Below, piece by piece: positions 45,210 to 56,979 of a stretch of 64,000 nt of DNA. The stretch spans positions 11,823-75,822 of the forward strand of contig FN648563.1 of NCBI GenBank assembly GCA_000310025.1. Direction: 5' to 3'. Both the position numbers and the translations under genes were made by a program. Below the pieces are notes generated by a model, which saw only the letters and a program-made list of their open reading frames with translations, ran no database searches and was not told where the DNA came from. Within the stretch, counting starts at the first letter, position 1, and the number at the start of each line of letters is the position of its first letter. This stretch comes from Ectocarpus siliculosus (taxonomy: Eukaryota; Sar; Phaeophyceae; Ectocarpales; Ectocarpaceae).

Positions 45210-45833
45210 GTTGTTGTTGTTGTTGTCTTCACATTAAAAACCGTTCCGATCTCTCTCTACCCAGTACCTTCGTATGTCCGTACTGATCCAATACTCGACG
45301 CGGTCGATTCCCGTGGTCACAGGTTAACTTACCCTAAAAAGGTACACTCAAATAAACTGGCCCCGAGGGGTCCGCAAGTCAATAGAAATCAACGACAGAT
45401 ATTCTGGTATCCTCCGCTCCCTCTTCACGCTATGTGGGGTATCAACTGAGATTAGCAGTCACTATCTATCATGGGCCGGAGAGAAAGAGGCACACTCCCT
45501 TGGTTCAATCTTGGTACTTCACAACGCAAGCAGAGACAAGTCCATCTGGCACAGACAAAGAGAGAAAAAAGAAAGTGGAAACCGTAAGGAGAAGAGAAAA
45601 TAAATGAAAATGAAATGAAAATGAAAAAGGGCGAGGGCAAAGAGGGACCAGGCCGAAAATAACAGGAAATATGAGGCAGAACAAGGTACACGGTGGAGAG
45701 ACCACTAACGAACAAGCAAACACGCAAACATGGCCACCAACCAGCGATACATTGTAGTGGTACGAAATCACTACTACTGGGGGGTTGGTGCAATGGTGCA
45801 GCGTTGGGGGGGGGGGAATTGGCGAAAAGAAAT
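45210..45833 (-). repeat. 3' untranslated region and (CAA)n tail of the LINE
   Basis: Between the Pol stop and the CAA repeat there is non-coding DNA. Its last about 190 bp recur at 27731-27925, and shorter parts at 23977 and 63804, always with the repeat tail at the same side. This is what 5'-truncated copies of one LINE family would look like. Confidence 0.6.
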
Positions 45834-46385
45834 TCAATCCGGCACGTGTCGTGCCACTCGGTCCGTCTCTTCTTGTTTGCTTTCTTCCCTCGCCGTCTCG
45901 TCCGTCTCCTGCCCCCCTCCCGCCCCAGTGGTTGTTGGCTTGTGGTTTCGTTTGAGCGCTCGTTGTCGGCTGGCCTCTTCTTCCTTCTCGTGCCAGGAGG
46001 TCATGAACCTCTCAGCTCCCTGCAGCACCGCCGCATGCCAGGGTACTCCCCCCTCCACCTTCGCGGCTTCCGTCCACCTTGACTTCGGTGCCGTGTCTTT
46101 CGGTACGGGAATTCCGAGACAACTTGGGTCGGTTTTCGTAGATCCGTGGTCGGCCCCGAAGGCCTTCAGGTCGTCGAGCACACACTTCGGCCAGTTCTGT
46201 TCCTGTCCCCCCCTACGTGGCTTCTCCCCCCCCGCCAGCTCGCCGAGCATCAGTCGTTTCGGGAGTCGCCCGTCCGGCTGCCTTGCCAGTGCTCCCGCGA
46301 ACAGTAGGCGTCGTTGTCGGATCGTGGCTTCAACGCTCTGGCATTCGACCCTCTTCAGCGTCTGGGCGTACGAGAGCTGCCGGTA
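45834..46385 (-). CDS. C-terminal tail of the LINE protein
   Basis: After the shift near 46.4 kb the protein continues with [16 protein letters not shown], a motif found after the RT of many RTE/CR1-like elements, then a charged tail of about 120 residues to the stop at 45834. Its register differs from the RT frame, and I attribute this to a single inserted base in the A run. Confidence 0.7.
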   Translation of the reverse strand, partial: YRQLSYAQTLKRVECQSVEATIRQRRLLFAGALARQPDGRLPKRLMLGELAGGEKPRRGGQEQNWPKCVLDDLKAFGADHGSTKTDPSCLGIPVPKDTAPKSRWTEAAKVEGGVPWHAAVLQGAERFMTSWHEKEEEASRQRALKRNHKPTTTGAGGGQETDETAREESKQEETDRVARHVPD

Positions 46386-47526
46386 GGTGTCTTTTCTTGC
46401 GCTTGTACCCGATAACTCGAAGGAGCAGTCGGTGGTGTGTCGACCGCAGCGTCTGATAGTGGCCGCTGAGTGGTGACCATGTCATGCAGCCGTAGAGCAG
46501 TGCCTCCATCGCCTCCGCCTGGAGGAGGCGGATCTTGAGTCGGAATGGCGCTTTCGGTCTGTCGAAGAGCTCCTGGCCATATCGCCTGAGGCACGCCCAC
46601 GCTCCTCTGCTCCTGTAGCTGATCTCCCGGGTGAGGTCGCCATGTTCGTTGACGAGGCCACCGAGGCACCGGAACTCGGTTGTCTGGGCGTATTTCTGTC
46701 CCGCGGCTTCGATGGTCAGTGGTGGAGGAGGCGGGGGGGGCTGTGATGTTGCAGTCGGCTTGTCCTTCGCGCGCATCAGTAGCGTCTCCGTCTTCTTCTC
46801 CGACACCGTTAGCCCGAACTCTCCGAACACCTCAACGATGATGGTCATCATTCTCGCCAGTCCTTCTGCAGACCTCGATACGACGCCGGCATCATCGGCA
46901 TACAGCATCCCCCATACTGCCCTCCGTACTCGGTCAAGGGGTGTCTCCTCCCCCCCCCCCGTTTCCGTCTTCCCCTCCTCCAAGCACACCAGATTCCGCA
47001 GAACAACATCATCCTCGCTGAATCGGATAACGACGACCTCGAGGACCTTGGCGAAGAAGATGTTGAACAGCAGTGGGGATAGCACACATCCTTGTCGCAC
47101 ACCCAGTGTGACGAAGAACCAGTCCGATAGTTCTCCGTCGTCCATGCCCACCCGGGCCCGCATTCCATCGTGGAATTGGCGGATGACTTTGATTAGCTTC
47201 GCGGGAATCCCGGCCCTGGCCAGCACCTTCCATAGCATCTCTCGGTCCACCGAATCATACGCCTTCTTCAAGTCGACGAAGCACATGTAGAGCGGTATTT
47301 TTTTTCTCCGCCCCAGCTCCTGGAGGCGACGCACGACAAACAGCATGTCGACGGTGGATCGCCCCGGTCGGAATCCGCACTGTTCCTCCGGGAGGATGTT
47401 GTTGGCTTCGCAGAAGGCGCTTAGACGGTTGGTGATGATCTTGATGGGAACCTTGCCTACGTGAGATAGTAGCGAAATCCCTCTGTAGTTGTTACAGTTG
47501 GACCGGTCACCCTTCTTGTACAGCAC
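46330..47526 (-). CDS. LINE reverse transcriptase
   Basis: The 398-codon frame carries the RT blocks in order: [35 protein letters not shown] (first catalytic Asp), [25 protein letters not shown], and [10 protein letters not shown] (second and third catalytic Asp). The pattern matches RTE-clade elements. A thumb-like region with [11 protein letters not shown] and [13 protein letters not shown] follows. Near 46395-46400, within a run of A, the frame shifts by one, and the C-terminal part continues as [20 protein letters not shown] in another register. Confidence 0.9.
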   Translation of the reverse strand: MLYKKGDRSNCNNYRGISLLSHVGKVPIKIITNRLSAFCEANNILPEEQCGFRPGRSTVDMLFVVRRLQELGRRKKIPLYMCFVDLKKAYDSVDREMLWKVLARAGIPAKLIKVIRQFHDGMRARVGMDDGELSDWFFVTLGVRQGCVLSPLLFNIFFAKVLEVVVIRFSEDDVVLRNLVCLEEGKTETGGGEETPLDRVRRAVWGMLYADDAGVVSRSAEGLARMMTIIVEVFGEFGLTVSEKKTETLLMRAKDKPTATSQPPPPPPPLTIEAAGQKYAQTTEFRCLGGLVNEHGDLTREISYRSRGAWACLRRYGQELFDRPKAPFRLKIRLLQAEAMEALLYGCMTWSPLSGHYQTLRSTHHRLLLRVIGYKRKKRHLPAALVRPDAEEGRMPER

Positions 47527-49249
47527 CTTGATGGTTGCGTCCTTCCACTCTTGGGGGATTCCACACCTTGACGAGGATGGTATGGAGGTGTCTCAGGACA
47601 ACGGGTTCGTCGTCATCGATCTTGAGCAATTCGGCAGGAAGGGAGTCATGGCCGGGTGCCTTCCAGTTGTTGAGGCCTTTCGCTGCCCGTGCCACCTCCT
47701 CGAGATCTGGCACCTCTCCCAACCGTTGACTGTCAAGTGTCGCTGGCCGCTGCGTCACTCGTTCGATGATGTCTGGGTTCAGGGTGGGGGATTTGGTGTT
47801 GAGTAGGGTGCTGAAGAATCTCGCCCACCGTTGGAGGATGTCGTCCCTGTTCCGGAGCAACACGCCGTTCTCATCCGCGACGAACTGCTGTCCCCCCGCG
47901 TGTCTCCCGCTGAGGCCCACTGATCTCTTGAGGTGTTGGTACAGTCCTCTCATGTCGCGATCTTTGTAGATTGCTTCGAGTTCAGTCACATAAATGCCCG
48001 TTTCGACTGCTGTAGCCACTCCCTTACACGCTGCTTTGAGAGTTCTCCACGTTGCTGAGTTCCAGTTGCCCCTCATCGCCCGGCGCGCTTCCCGCCGTGT
48101 GGTAAGGGCCTCCTCCAGCGCTGCTCTCGTCTCTGGGGTCTCACACCACCCCTGCGTGCGACGTCTCCGCGGTTCCTCCCCTAGGGTCGTCCGTGCTGCT
48201 TCGAGGAGAGCATTGGTAAAGTCGGTCACCAATTCCGCGGCGGTGGTTGTTCGTTCGTCCAGTCGTGTGTCGAGGTTGAGGAGGAACCGATCAGTCACCG
48301 CACCTCGAACGGTTTCGAACTGCAATTCCCGTCGGTTGAACTGCTGCTGTTTCGGTTTAGTCCGGACTGCACGGTTGTGGGCAAGCCTGCCACCGAGGTT
48401 GACGGTGGCTACTACCATGTTGTGGTCTGAGTCTGCTTTGACTGGGCGAACCGGCTGGGGGGTGACAACCACGTTAGAAACTCGGCCGTGATGTGCCTGC
48501 CTTGTCAGGATGTAGTCAAGTCGCTTGCAATCGTTTCCCGACACACCGTTGTATGTGTGCCATATTCCGCCTTTGCGTGTCTCGAAGAACGTGTTCGTGA
48601 GAGCTAGCCTGTTTTCCGTTGCGAAATTCAACAGTAGCATGCCATTGTCGTTGAGCTCATCACGCCCGTACATTCCTATTACCCTTCCGTCCCCTCCGTC
48701 CAACCTATCTCCCGTCCGCGCGTTGGCATCCAATAGAACATATACACATTCTTTGGAAGGGATCCTCCGCACGAGACTGTCAAGTTTTCCCCAGAACGCG
48801 CGCTTGCTGTCGGCGGTTGAAGCTTCGGTTGGAGCATACGCGGCTACGAAGTTGACCGCTCCACGGTGGCCTGCCAACAGAAACTTCATGGCCATAAGGC
48901 GTTCGTCGATAAACTCCGTAGTGAACGTGGATGTCTTGCACAGTGACTCTTTGACGGCTATCCCCACACCATGGACTCCACCAGTCTCCGTGCCACAGCA
49001 GAACACCCGGAAACCCACTGCTGCAAATTCCGTTCGACCTGCCCTCCTTGTCTCCTGCATTCCTACCACCGATACGTTTTGTCTCGCTGCCTCGTGTAGA
49101 ATGCTGTAGGCTCGCCCGTATCCATTGGCCCCGTTTACAGCCAAAGTCCGCACATTCCAGGTTGCTACCCTAAGAAGTTGACCCTGCTGTCTCTTTCGCG
49201 CGGCGCGCGCTGCTCTCTTAGCTAGCCTGCGCGCCGCCCGACCCCTCAA
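47507..49249 (-). CDS. LINE endonuclease (APE type) and N-terminal part of Pol
   Basis: The 580-codon frame has the APE endonuclease order: VATWNVRTL (about residue 29), VGMQETRR (catalytic Glu), DANARTGDR and [10 protein letters not shown] (final Asp-His). This domain nicks target DNA to prime reverse transcription. A linker of about 250 residues with HTILVKVW near its end leads to the RT. At about 47570 the frame shifts by one: the RT linker reads [15 protein letters not shown] in the next register. The apparent first codon is TTG, so the true start lies upstream, probably by way of ORF1. Confidence 0.85.
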   Translation of the reverse strand: MRGRAARRLAKRAARAARKRQQGQLLRVATWNVRTLAVNGANGYGRAYSILHEAARQNVSVVGMQETRRAGRTEFAAVGFRVFCCGTETGGVHGVGIAVKESLCKTSTFTTEFIDERLMAMKFLLAGHRGAVNFVAAYAPTEASTADSKRAFWGKLDSLVRRIPSKECVYVLLDANARTGDRLDGGDGRVIGMYGRDELNDNGMLLLNFATENRLALTNTFFETRKGGIWHTYNGVSGNDCKRLDYILTRQAHHGRVSNVVVTPQPVRPVKADSDHNMVVATVNLGGRLAHNRAVRTKPKQQQFNRRELQFETVRGAVTDRFLLNLDTRLDERTTTAAELVTDFTNALLEAARTTLGEEPRRRRTQGWCETPETRAALEEALTTRREARRAMRGNWNSATWRTLKAACKGVATAVETGIYVTELEAIYKDRDMRGLYQHLKRSVGLSGRHAGGQQFVADENGVLLRNRDDILQRWARFFSTLLNTKSPTLNPDIIERVTQRPATLDSQRLGEVPDLEEVARAAKGLNNWKAPGHDSLPAELLKIDDDEPVVLRHLHTILVKVWNPPRVEGRNHQGAVQEG

Positions 49250-49491
49250 TCTCCTCCATCTCCCCCTCTTTTTTTGTTTTTTTGCAATTTTTTTGCGAAC
49301 ACTCGGGCTAATGTAATAGTTATCCCGGTTCTTCTTGTCCCGGAGCGGTGTGGCCTTCCATCTCTGGACTCTCTCCTTTCCTCTCTCTGGGGCATACCCC
49401 CACGGCGTGCAGTCACTCCGCCACCCTCACCGTGCTCTCTGCTGCTGCATAACCCCGGTGTCCAAGCCGGGGCGTTAGGATCCAGCCTCAT
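49246..49491 (-). CDS. Short ORF1 of the LINE, overlapping the endonuclease frame
   Basis: This 81-codon frame opens with a real ATG at 49491 and is Arg/Lys/Gly-rich towards its end (VFAKKLQKNKKRGG). The endonuclease frame lies in the -1 register and is open upstream to about 49.44 kb without any ATG. Near the end of ORF1 is A AAA AAC (minus strand, 49282-49276) in the correct phase for a -1 ribosomal frameshift, which would lead into the endonuclease frame. A simple indel in the A runs would have the same appearance. Confidence 0.5.
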   Translation of the reverse strand: MRLDPNAPAWTPGLCSSREHGEGGGVTARRGGMPQREERRESRDGRPHRSGTRRTGITITLARVFAKKLQKNKKRGGDGGD

Positions 49492-49650
49492 TTTGCAGCT
49501 ACCAAAGCTGGCGGTTCACGAGCTACCCCGATCTCACGACAGCAGTAACTCCCAACCGCCAAACTCAGGATCCCCCTCTCAACAGTGCTAGGGACCGTAT
49601 ATCCGTCTTTGCTGGGTGGTCTTTCGAGGTCTAGATCCACTTGCGGAACC

Positions 49651-50611
49651 TCGGCCTACCCCAGGGACGGGGGGGGCAGGCCGGGGAGGAGACATGGCGT
49701 GTACCAGTTGGAAGATTGGTCAGTTTCGGGACTCCTACGTTCGCAGTCATAGCCCCCCGGCTAAATAGTATTGACTGGGAGAGAGATATGTAGTTATTCC
49801 TTACAGCCAAAATCGGCTCATTAGACAACAAGCGTTCCGTGCGTGTCTCTCCCCAACACGTGGCCTACAAACCGAATAAATGATGCAGCAATTCGAAAGA
49901 AAACAACAATAAATTGCAGGTTGGCCGTAGTATCGTCAATATTTAACTTGTTTTTAAGTAGGAAGCACCTTAGTCGCGTTATTAATAGGTTGACAGAGGG
50001 GCGTTGAAAGCCAGTCAAACCATGGGCACTTCGCCGCGTGTCGGGATTGGGGGAAACTTGTCGCGCGGTATTGCCGTGAAGACTCGACCATACGCCAAAG
50101 AGCAGGGATGGTGGAAGTTGTAAGCATGGGAGGGAGAGAACGAACTGGCGCGAATGCTGGTACATTTTCACGAAGCATTTGCGAGGGAACTTCACTGCGG
50201 GTGGATTAGTGGTGGGGGTCGTGGGCGTGGAGAAATCGTTAGTTGCCAGAACAAAAGGTTTTCGGCGAGGGGGAACGTCAAGGCAAAAGTCGCGCTCAAG
50301 GTACATACGCGCTTCACAAAGGTGGCAGCAACAAAAGTAGCAGCGGAGGATCGTGTGGGGAGCAGCTGACAGCCTTTCTAGTTCTGGTAGTATTCTTTGC
50401 ATCTCTTGGTTATGTCCGGGGACAACATCATCTCCATCTCGCATTCGTACACTTCGTCTCTAGCTTGGGCACTAGTTGGTGTGTTCTCTATTAGGGTATG
50501 CTCACGCCTATGTGTGGGGCTTAAAGCGAAGCCTGTACTCGGGCAGGCGGGACCCCTTGTACTCACTAGTAATGTTCTTGAGTACGCGCGTGGCAGTTCC
50601 CCTCGACAGAC
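49651..50611. other. Flank of the LTR element; open frame reaching its insertion site
   Basis: No family is recognised. The plus-strand frame from 50397 runs without stop into the insertion site at 50611. The continuation at 61129-61426 beyond the element is open in the same phase when one copy of the AGAC target duplication is counted. Other frames, such as the 207-codon minus-strand one at 49821-50444, have no motif. An 18-bp piece near 49887-49905 matches the 50-bp repeat at 25388. Confidence 0.4.
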
Positions 50612-51033
50612 TGTCACGGTAGCATGAACGGGCGCTAAATACTGAGAATCATTCCATTTCACGATGGTTTGAGGAGGGCCAGGGTGTACCCCAGGGTGTA
50701 CCTGAATCATTGGCGGAGCCCCTCTAGAGCTCCGCCTCAACACGTGTTTTGGGTGATCGCTCACTGTTAACACGGCCAATCTCGGAAGAGGAACTTTGAC
50801 CCACATCGCTAAGCAGCAACCAGTTGTGAGTCAATGCAGGAGATAGACCCCCCTTGCTAGTCCCTCCTTGATTAGTCCCCCCTTGACTTAAATGGTAAGA
50901 GACCATGAACCTGACCATGAAATGGATGAACCTGACCATGAAATGGAAGAAACTAACTGAACCCTAGCCAGTGCTTGTTAGGCTAACACATGAGTGAGCT
51001 ACCTTAAGCAATAGCGTTATAACCACTGTGACA
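50612..51033 (+). repeat. 5' LTR
   Basis: 422 bp, TGTCACGG to CTGTGACA, with about five substitutions relative to 60703-61124. It contains a doubled phrase CATGAACCTGACCATGAAATGGA near its end. TGGTGAAGGCG immediately follows and is a candidate primer-binding site; the cognate tRNA was not determined. Confidence 0.95.
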
Positions 51034-52239
51034 TGGTGAAGGCGTAGAGATTACTTTAGTTTCGTTTACACGCAGGGGCGTTTGCTGTTGGTTCATAGTA
51101 CTTTCCTCACCAAAACGCCGCATATTGAGCTTCGGACACAAAGTCTTTCCAGCCCATCGTACCATGCACACATGCGCTTCACCTTGTACAACCAGAAGAG
51201 GCTTTCATCTATCCATATGGCTGAGGGTTCCTGGAGGCAGTTTTCTCGGTAACCATGCTGTGTACCAGTCGGCTATCATCACATCCTGATTGATGCTCTA
51301 TCACAGCGGTTCGTAGATTTCGTGCAAAAACAAATTCGAAAAAACAATTCGAAAAAACATTTTGTTTTACCCCGACCTTTCCGCTGTCTCCGCATATCGA
51401 GCATGTACAGGTTATCAACCTACTGCTACTGTGGTATGTCATGGGTAGTGATACGTCTCCCTATCTCCTTGTTGGTTTGAGTGTGGTCCAAACCAATTTA
51501 TAGTGTCCTGGTTTTGATGCACGAGACGTTGTAATGTGAGAGTGTTGGAAAGGTTGTGCTGGTGTTCATAAATTCTCCGCACACACACGTATGTATGCTG
51601 CAATGATCCGCTGTACCCCTCTCTCTGAAATCGTCATGCAGCAGCCGTTTCACTCGCCCTGGCCGCAGCTGATGTACAGCTGCAGCAGCAGTCTTTCAAG
51701 TGCCTCACCCACAATTACAGAAATCTTTGGTATGTGACTGTGATTCGCTTGGAGAGCTATGCTACATCTGGCAGATATGGCCATGCTGCTGATGAGTACT
51801 CTCCTCAATCATGCAAAAACAACATTGACGCGACGCTGTTATCGTTCAACCATACATGGGGAATCATATGCTGACACACACCGTCTGGAAATGGATCGAT
51901 CATAATAATAGTGGAATGCTAAATAATTATGTAGGTTAATTTCCATGGTGCTTGTTGTTTGTAAAGTATATGGTATAGGAAGAGCGGAAAATATACTTGT
52001 GTAGCGATAAAGGTACCTAATGTACTGACGCGCTACAATAAAAATTAACAGTTGTATCTTTCTACCACTCGACGGCTGTCTGTCGCATATCTTCCCCATG
52101 CATCGGAGTCCATTAACCGTGTCGCATCGACAACAGGCACGTCGTCGTCAGTTCAGGCTGCTGCGGCTCATCGTTGTTTTTTTTTTTTTCGCATATACTA
52201 GGCATCCATCGGAAGACATGTATTTCATGAAATCTATGG

Positions 52240-52775
52240 AAAATATTACGCTAATGTCCGAACAGGGGATGGACCGATCGTGATTACAGCACCTTAAGTG
52301 TGTTGTGTAGCATATTCTAAACAGGTCGACTGCTACTACTGCATAATAGAGTGAAAGAGCTAAAAAGTCGACTGTCATTGACCAGGGGGACGATAAAAAG
52401 TAGAATATTGCTGCTGTGTCATTACACTGGGTGCTGCACTACGATCTTCTATGACTTGTCTCGACCACCAGTGGCATAATTTTCCACAAACGCGGTATCT
52501 TCAACCGTGTCTTCTGTTACTATCCGTGGTCCTTGGGAACGTATTCTGCGGATGTCCGAACAAGGGATGGATCGATGGTGATGACAGCACATTAGTGTGT
52601 TGTGTAGCGCAGTATAAAACGTCGACTACTGCATAATAGAGTGAGTAGTGAGAGCTACAAGTCGACTGTTATTATCCAGGACGACATTAACCAGTATACC
52701 TAAATAGTACTACTATGTCGTTACACTGGGTGCTGCACTACGATCTTCCATTACTTGCCTCGGCAATGGGTGGCA
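52240..52775 (+). repeat. 300-bp tandem duplication inside the element's leader
   Basis: The block CCGAACAGGGGATGGA ... GTGTTGTGTAGC ... CTGCATAATAGAGTGA ... GGTGCTGCACTACGATCTTC occurs at about 52256-52455 and again at about 52557-52755. The copies are about 85-90% identical. Confidence 0.8.
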
Positions 52776-53380
52776 TATTCTCATCACCACACCTGTGTCG
52801 TTACCATACTTCCCTGCCGATCCATTATTTCTGTGTCCGGTGCAAACACATGGATTCCATCACCGAAACCTCGTACACCCGAACCATGACGACCGTAGAA
52901 GGCACGGTCGTTCGCAAGCATTATGACGGAAACCCGCAGCAAGACACAACGACCTTTACCGTCACTTTCAACCACCTTCCACTGCAGCCGAAGATGCTTG
53001 CACCTTCTGATGGGGAGGGGAACACAGCGACCACGGATGATGATGATGAAGATAGAAGGATTTTTTTGACTGCTCTTAAAGGAGGGCGGAAATGCTTTGC
53101 TACTCGTGCGACAGACATTGCTATTGACGGTCCCGTAGCTTCCACGAGGTCACGCAAATATGAGTATAACGACCCAGGGACAGGCAGCCTCGGAAGAAAC
53201 AAAGGACTCGGTCGGTGTCGTGGGCTTCACATGCCTATCAAGTATACTTCGACGAGAGGGATGCCGCCCGTGTGGTTGGGGATGCTCTGCGGGGCTGGTG
53301 AAAGGAGCACCTATGAACAGCACGGTGTCCTAGTAAGCAGTAAGCCTGTCTTCAGCGTGGACGTCAAAGAAGAAAAATGA
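52715..53380 (+). CDS. Unknown 221-codon ORF in the leader of the LTR element
   Basis: This uninterrupted ATG-to-stop frame lies between the 5' LTR and the gag-like region. It has an early CVRC pair, an acidic run of Asp/Glu near residue 110 and a basic C-terminal half. No known Gag, Env or accessory domain is recognised. It may be an extra element gene, a captured host exon, or chance. Its N-terminal part overlaps the tandem duplication. Confidence 0.35.
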   Translation: MSLHWVLHYDLPLLASAMGGIFSSPHLCRYHTSLPIHYFCVRCKHMDSITETSYTRTMTTVEGTVVRKHYDGNPQQDTTTFTVTFNHLPLQPKMLAPSDGEGNTATTDDDDEDRRIFLTALKGGRKCFATRATDIAIDGPVASTRSRKYEYNDPGTGSLGRNKGLGRCRGLHMPIKYTSTRGMPPVWLGMLCGAGERSTYEQHGVLVSSKPVFSVDVKEEK

Positions 53381-56300
53381 GACACGTTGGACTGGACTGT
53401 GTGGGAATGTTGTATAGTGTCCACAATGTTTGAGGGATGTGGTTTATATAGTTTTTGAGGATGCCGTGCTTATCACACTCATGAACGCCAACGTATCATA
53501 AACATCAACCGCCTATGGCATATTGCTGGTATGTATTTGAGGAATTTCTTGGAATAACGTACGTCCTGGAAGGATCATCGGAGCACGATGTTGGCCGATA
53601 CATGTTGTAGGATGGTTGTTCATGCCTCGGTCATGTTGTTGGTTACAACGGTCTTTATCATGCCAGAGAATGCATAATGAATCATACCAAGCACCTTGGT
53701 TCTGCGATGGATATATATGACCTTGAGGGGATTTCCTTCACGCTTTAGGTTCTCTGTGATATCACAAGGCACACGTACATGTCGGCACCGACCTTGTACC
53801 CGGTTTTAATGCTAGTGGTCATCACATGGTCATCTCCACCAGCAGGGAGGGCCGCCCCTTCCACTGCCGGGAGGGCCGCGCCCTTCGCCGCCTGGTGGAC
53901 CGCCTCCTCAGCAACTTCAACAGCAGGGAGGGCCACCCCTTCCACTGCCGGGAGGGCCGCCCCCCCCGCCGCCTGGAGGACCGCCCCCTCAGCAACTTCA
54001 ACAGCAGGGAGGGCCGCCCCTTCCACTGCCGGGAGGGCCGCCCCCCCCGCCGCCTGGAGGACCGCCTCCTCAGCAACTTCAACAGCAGGGAGGACAGCTT
54101 CCTCTACCGCCTGGAGGACCGCCTCCTCAGCAATCTCAACAACGGGGAGGACCGCCCCCTCCGTCGGCTGGAGGACCGCCTCCTCAGCCGCCTGGGGGAC
54201 ACTGCCTCAACAACCCCAACAGCAGGAAGGACTGCCTCCTTTGCCGTAGGGAGGACCGCCTCCTCCACCGGGAGGACCTCCGCCTTCGGAACTCCAACAG
54301 CAAGGAGGGCAGTTTCCTCAGAATGGTGGAGGACAAACACCTCAACATCTTCATCAGCCAGGAGAGCCACTTCTGCCGACACCTCCGCAACAGGGAGGAC
54401 CATCCCCTCATCAGGGCGGATTTCCAGCACACTACCCACAGGCGGGAGGACCTCTTCAGCACCAAGGAGGATTCCACCATTCACGGGGCGTTCCTCATCA
54501 GCTGGCACCATCCCACGGACAGTTTTCGTCCCATGCGAACGTTGACGGAGGACGTCCCCACATGCCCTATAGCGGGGGAGGTTTCCCGTCGCCGGGAGGG
54601 TTTCATCAACAACCTCAGCCATTCCCCAACCGCGGAGTGGGGGGACAGCCGCATTCTGGAGGTCCAGGTCATGGCTTCTCGCCTCACGGATACGGATACA
54701 ACGGAGGATACTATGGACCGTCACCCTTCTCCTCGGTGTATGCGGTCAACATGGCGGACCCTAAACAGTGTCGCCAAGTGTGGGAAGGTATCAAGAAACG
54801 TATCGTCCAAGGTACGGGAGAAGGAGGTTTTGAAGGACCCCCGTTGCAGATCAACACGAAGGACACACGCTCGACATGATCCGCTGGTCTTCCAAAACGT
54901 CGTCACAAAGGAGTACGCCATGGAGTCCGGTGCGGTAGCGAAGTTTCCGCCTGATCGCATGGCTATTCATCCAGCTTCGGGACATCAGGTGGTTCATCCC
55001 GAGCCCGATGATTTCACTCCGGCGCGAGGGAAATTCTCCTTGGGTTGCTGCCACAGGAAATGGCAGTCGTCACAGAGTACCAGGCATCGCGGGGCCAAGA
55101 AATGCTAGTCCATGATGTGAGGGGTGGAAAACGGAGGTGACGGCACTGGATCTCCTGAGGCTCATGACAGAAGAAGAAGCACGGAAACATGCTACACGTC
55201 GTGCAGCCATCGTAGCATTCAACTGTATAGTGTTGGGACTCAAGGAGTCGTGGTTGGCGCGCAAGTGCGAATGGTGCAGTATTTCCGAGCCTCACAACCT
55301 TGACCCGGAGCCCCCGTACGCCACAGAAAAACGTTACTTCTGGCAACTACTCTCTATGCGTGATCTTCAGATCTTGGAGGAGAAAGCGTTGCAGTTGTGC
55401 TTTCCTCAATGGGGAGACAGGATGCCACGCGAGGCTCAATTGCTCACGATCAGAGAACGCTACCGACAGCAGCTCGACAACATGCCAACCATCCGACATG
55501 AGCTGGGCCCGCCTCACATGGCCAGGAGGGGAGCACTCCCTTGATTGATGAGATTTTCGGTGTGAGCGTGAGAGTCGTGGAGGGACTTCCTGCGTTCATG
55601 CGTCAATACAACAGCACACTAGACTTTGGAGGCTCGGGGTCTGGGTGGTTTCGACCATCACCCACATCTGATCGAACACCACTGCTGCCATACATGGAGC
55701 CTTCGAGAGTGAAAGCTAAGACACTACGTGGACTACACAGGAGACCAAAAGAGGAGAACGAACCAACTCGAGCGTTCTACACGGTGGAAGATGAAGCAGA
55801 GGAAGACGTTCAACAATCACCGCCGTTTGAAGTGCTGGCAATGGAGGCTCTGGAATTAGAGTCAACAGCGTGGGAGGATGATGGAACGTTGACATGGCCC
55901 ATCGATGTTGACCAAGAAATCAACGTACCTGGCAGCGCATATCATCAACTGGAACTTGAGGAGACGGACAAACATAAGACGGCCTTTCGGGACCCCACGG
56001 GACGTCTACTCGAGTCAAATCGAGGCGCCTTTGGTATCACCACAATCCCCGCCGTCTTCTCAGCCACGTTGGGTGATGATCTGCGAGAGTTATTGAGCAA
56101 GAGCTTGGAAGGAAAAATGGTTGGATGACATCGCACTCCACACAAAGACGTTGGAAGAACACTTCGTACTGCTGGAGAAGGTCCTCACTATCCTGAAACG
56201 AAAAGGGTACACAGGTCACTTCGGGAAAAGAGAATTTCTATTGCCAGAGCTCGAGTTCTTAGGGGTCATGGTCGGAAGGGATGGAACTCGACCAGCACCA

Positions 56301-56979
56301 TCGAAGCTTGATCGCGGCAGGGTCAGTTCTGACACAGCAGGTGGAGAACAGAGAGGCTCCGGTCGGATACGCCATTAAGACGTTGTCCAGGTCAGAGAAA
56401 AAACTGTCGTCAAACGATCGGGAGGTTCTGGGAGTGTTGTATGCACTATAATAGACCATTCCAAGTTTTACCTTCAGCACCGTCAGTTCACTCTCATCAC
56501 GGACTGTGCGCCCTGATGTGGCTCTTCACTAGCCACAACCTATTGTAAAAGATGCACCAGTGGGCGCTAAAGATGATGGCGTATGATATGGTCCTGAAGT
56601 GGAGAAGGGGAACAGACCATGTCGTTCCAGACGCTCTCTTTAGACTCCAGCGGAAAGGCTCTGGCGAACCCGATGTCGACACCACATTACCGGGTGATGG
56701 AGATGGCGAAGTAAGGGGGAACGGGCCGGCAGGACCAGTGTTGGAAGGGGTTCCTCTCCAAAGGATGGCACAATCACAACTTGCGGAAGAAGAGGAGAGA
56801 AGTGACTCACAACCGGAGTTAGTCATGCTCAACAAGGAAGACATCAAACTCGATGGAATCTGCTTAGCTGACCTGGGGCCAACAGAGGTCGATGACAGAA
56901 AAGTGGAGAATCTCAGTGTGTTCTACGCATTGCAGATCACACCTGATGCGTTGACACCGAGGGACGAGGAGTACGTAGC

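Larger units (their letters stand above)
45210..49650 (-). mobile_element. RTE-clade non-LTR retrotransposon (LINE), nearly complete
   Basis: On the minus strand it has a 5' region from about 49.65 kb, a short ORF (49491-49246), an APE-type endonuclease, a reverse transcriptase and a C-terminal tail ending at 45834. A 3' region of about 600 bp follows, ending in a (CAA)n run at 45226-45210. Endonuclease followed directly by an RT with [31 protein letters not shown] and YADD motifs is typical of RTE elements, which also end in short microsatellite tails. The 3' limit rests on the shared repeats at 27731 and 63804. Two frameshifts are visible, so this copy is probably inactive. The 5' limit and target duplication are uncertain. 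Confidence 0.85.

Noticed and set aside
47535-49109. Plus-strand frames up to 194 codons over the LINE
   Set aside because: They are antisense shadows of the endonuclease-RT frame, whose motifs are unambiguous.
50397-50611. Possible additional gag or protease fragment next to the 5' LTR
   Set aside because: No zinc knuckle, DSG/DTG or gag core is present; it lies outside the LTR and is better treated as host flank.
53826-54545. 239-codon Arg/Leu-rich frame in the gag-like region
   Set aside because: It is an out-of-register reading of the Pro/Gly/Gln-rich repeat, which makes a sensible low-complexity protein in a different frame.
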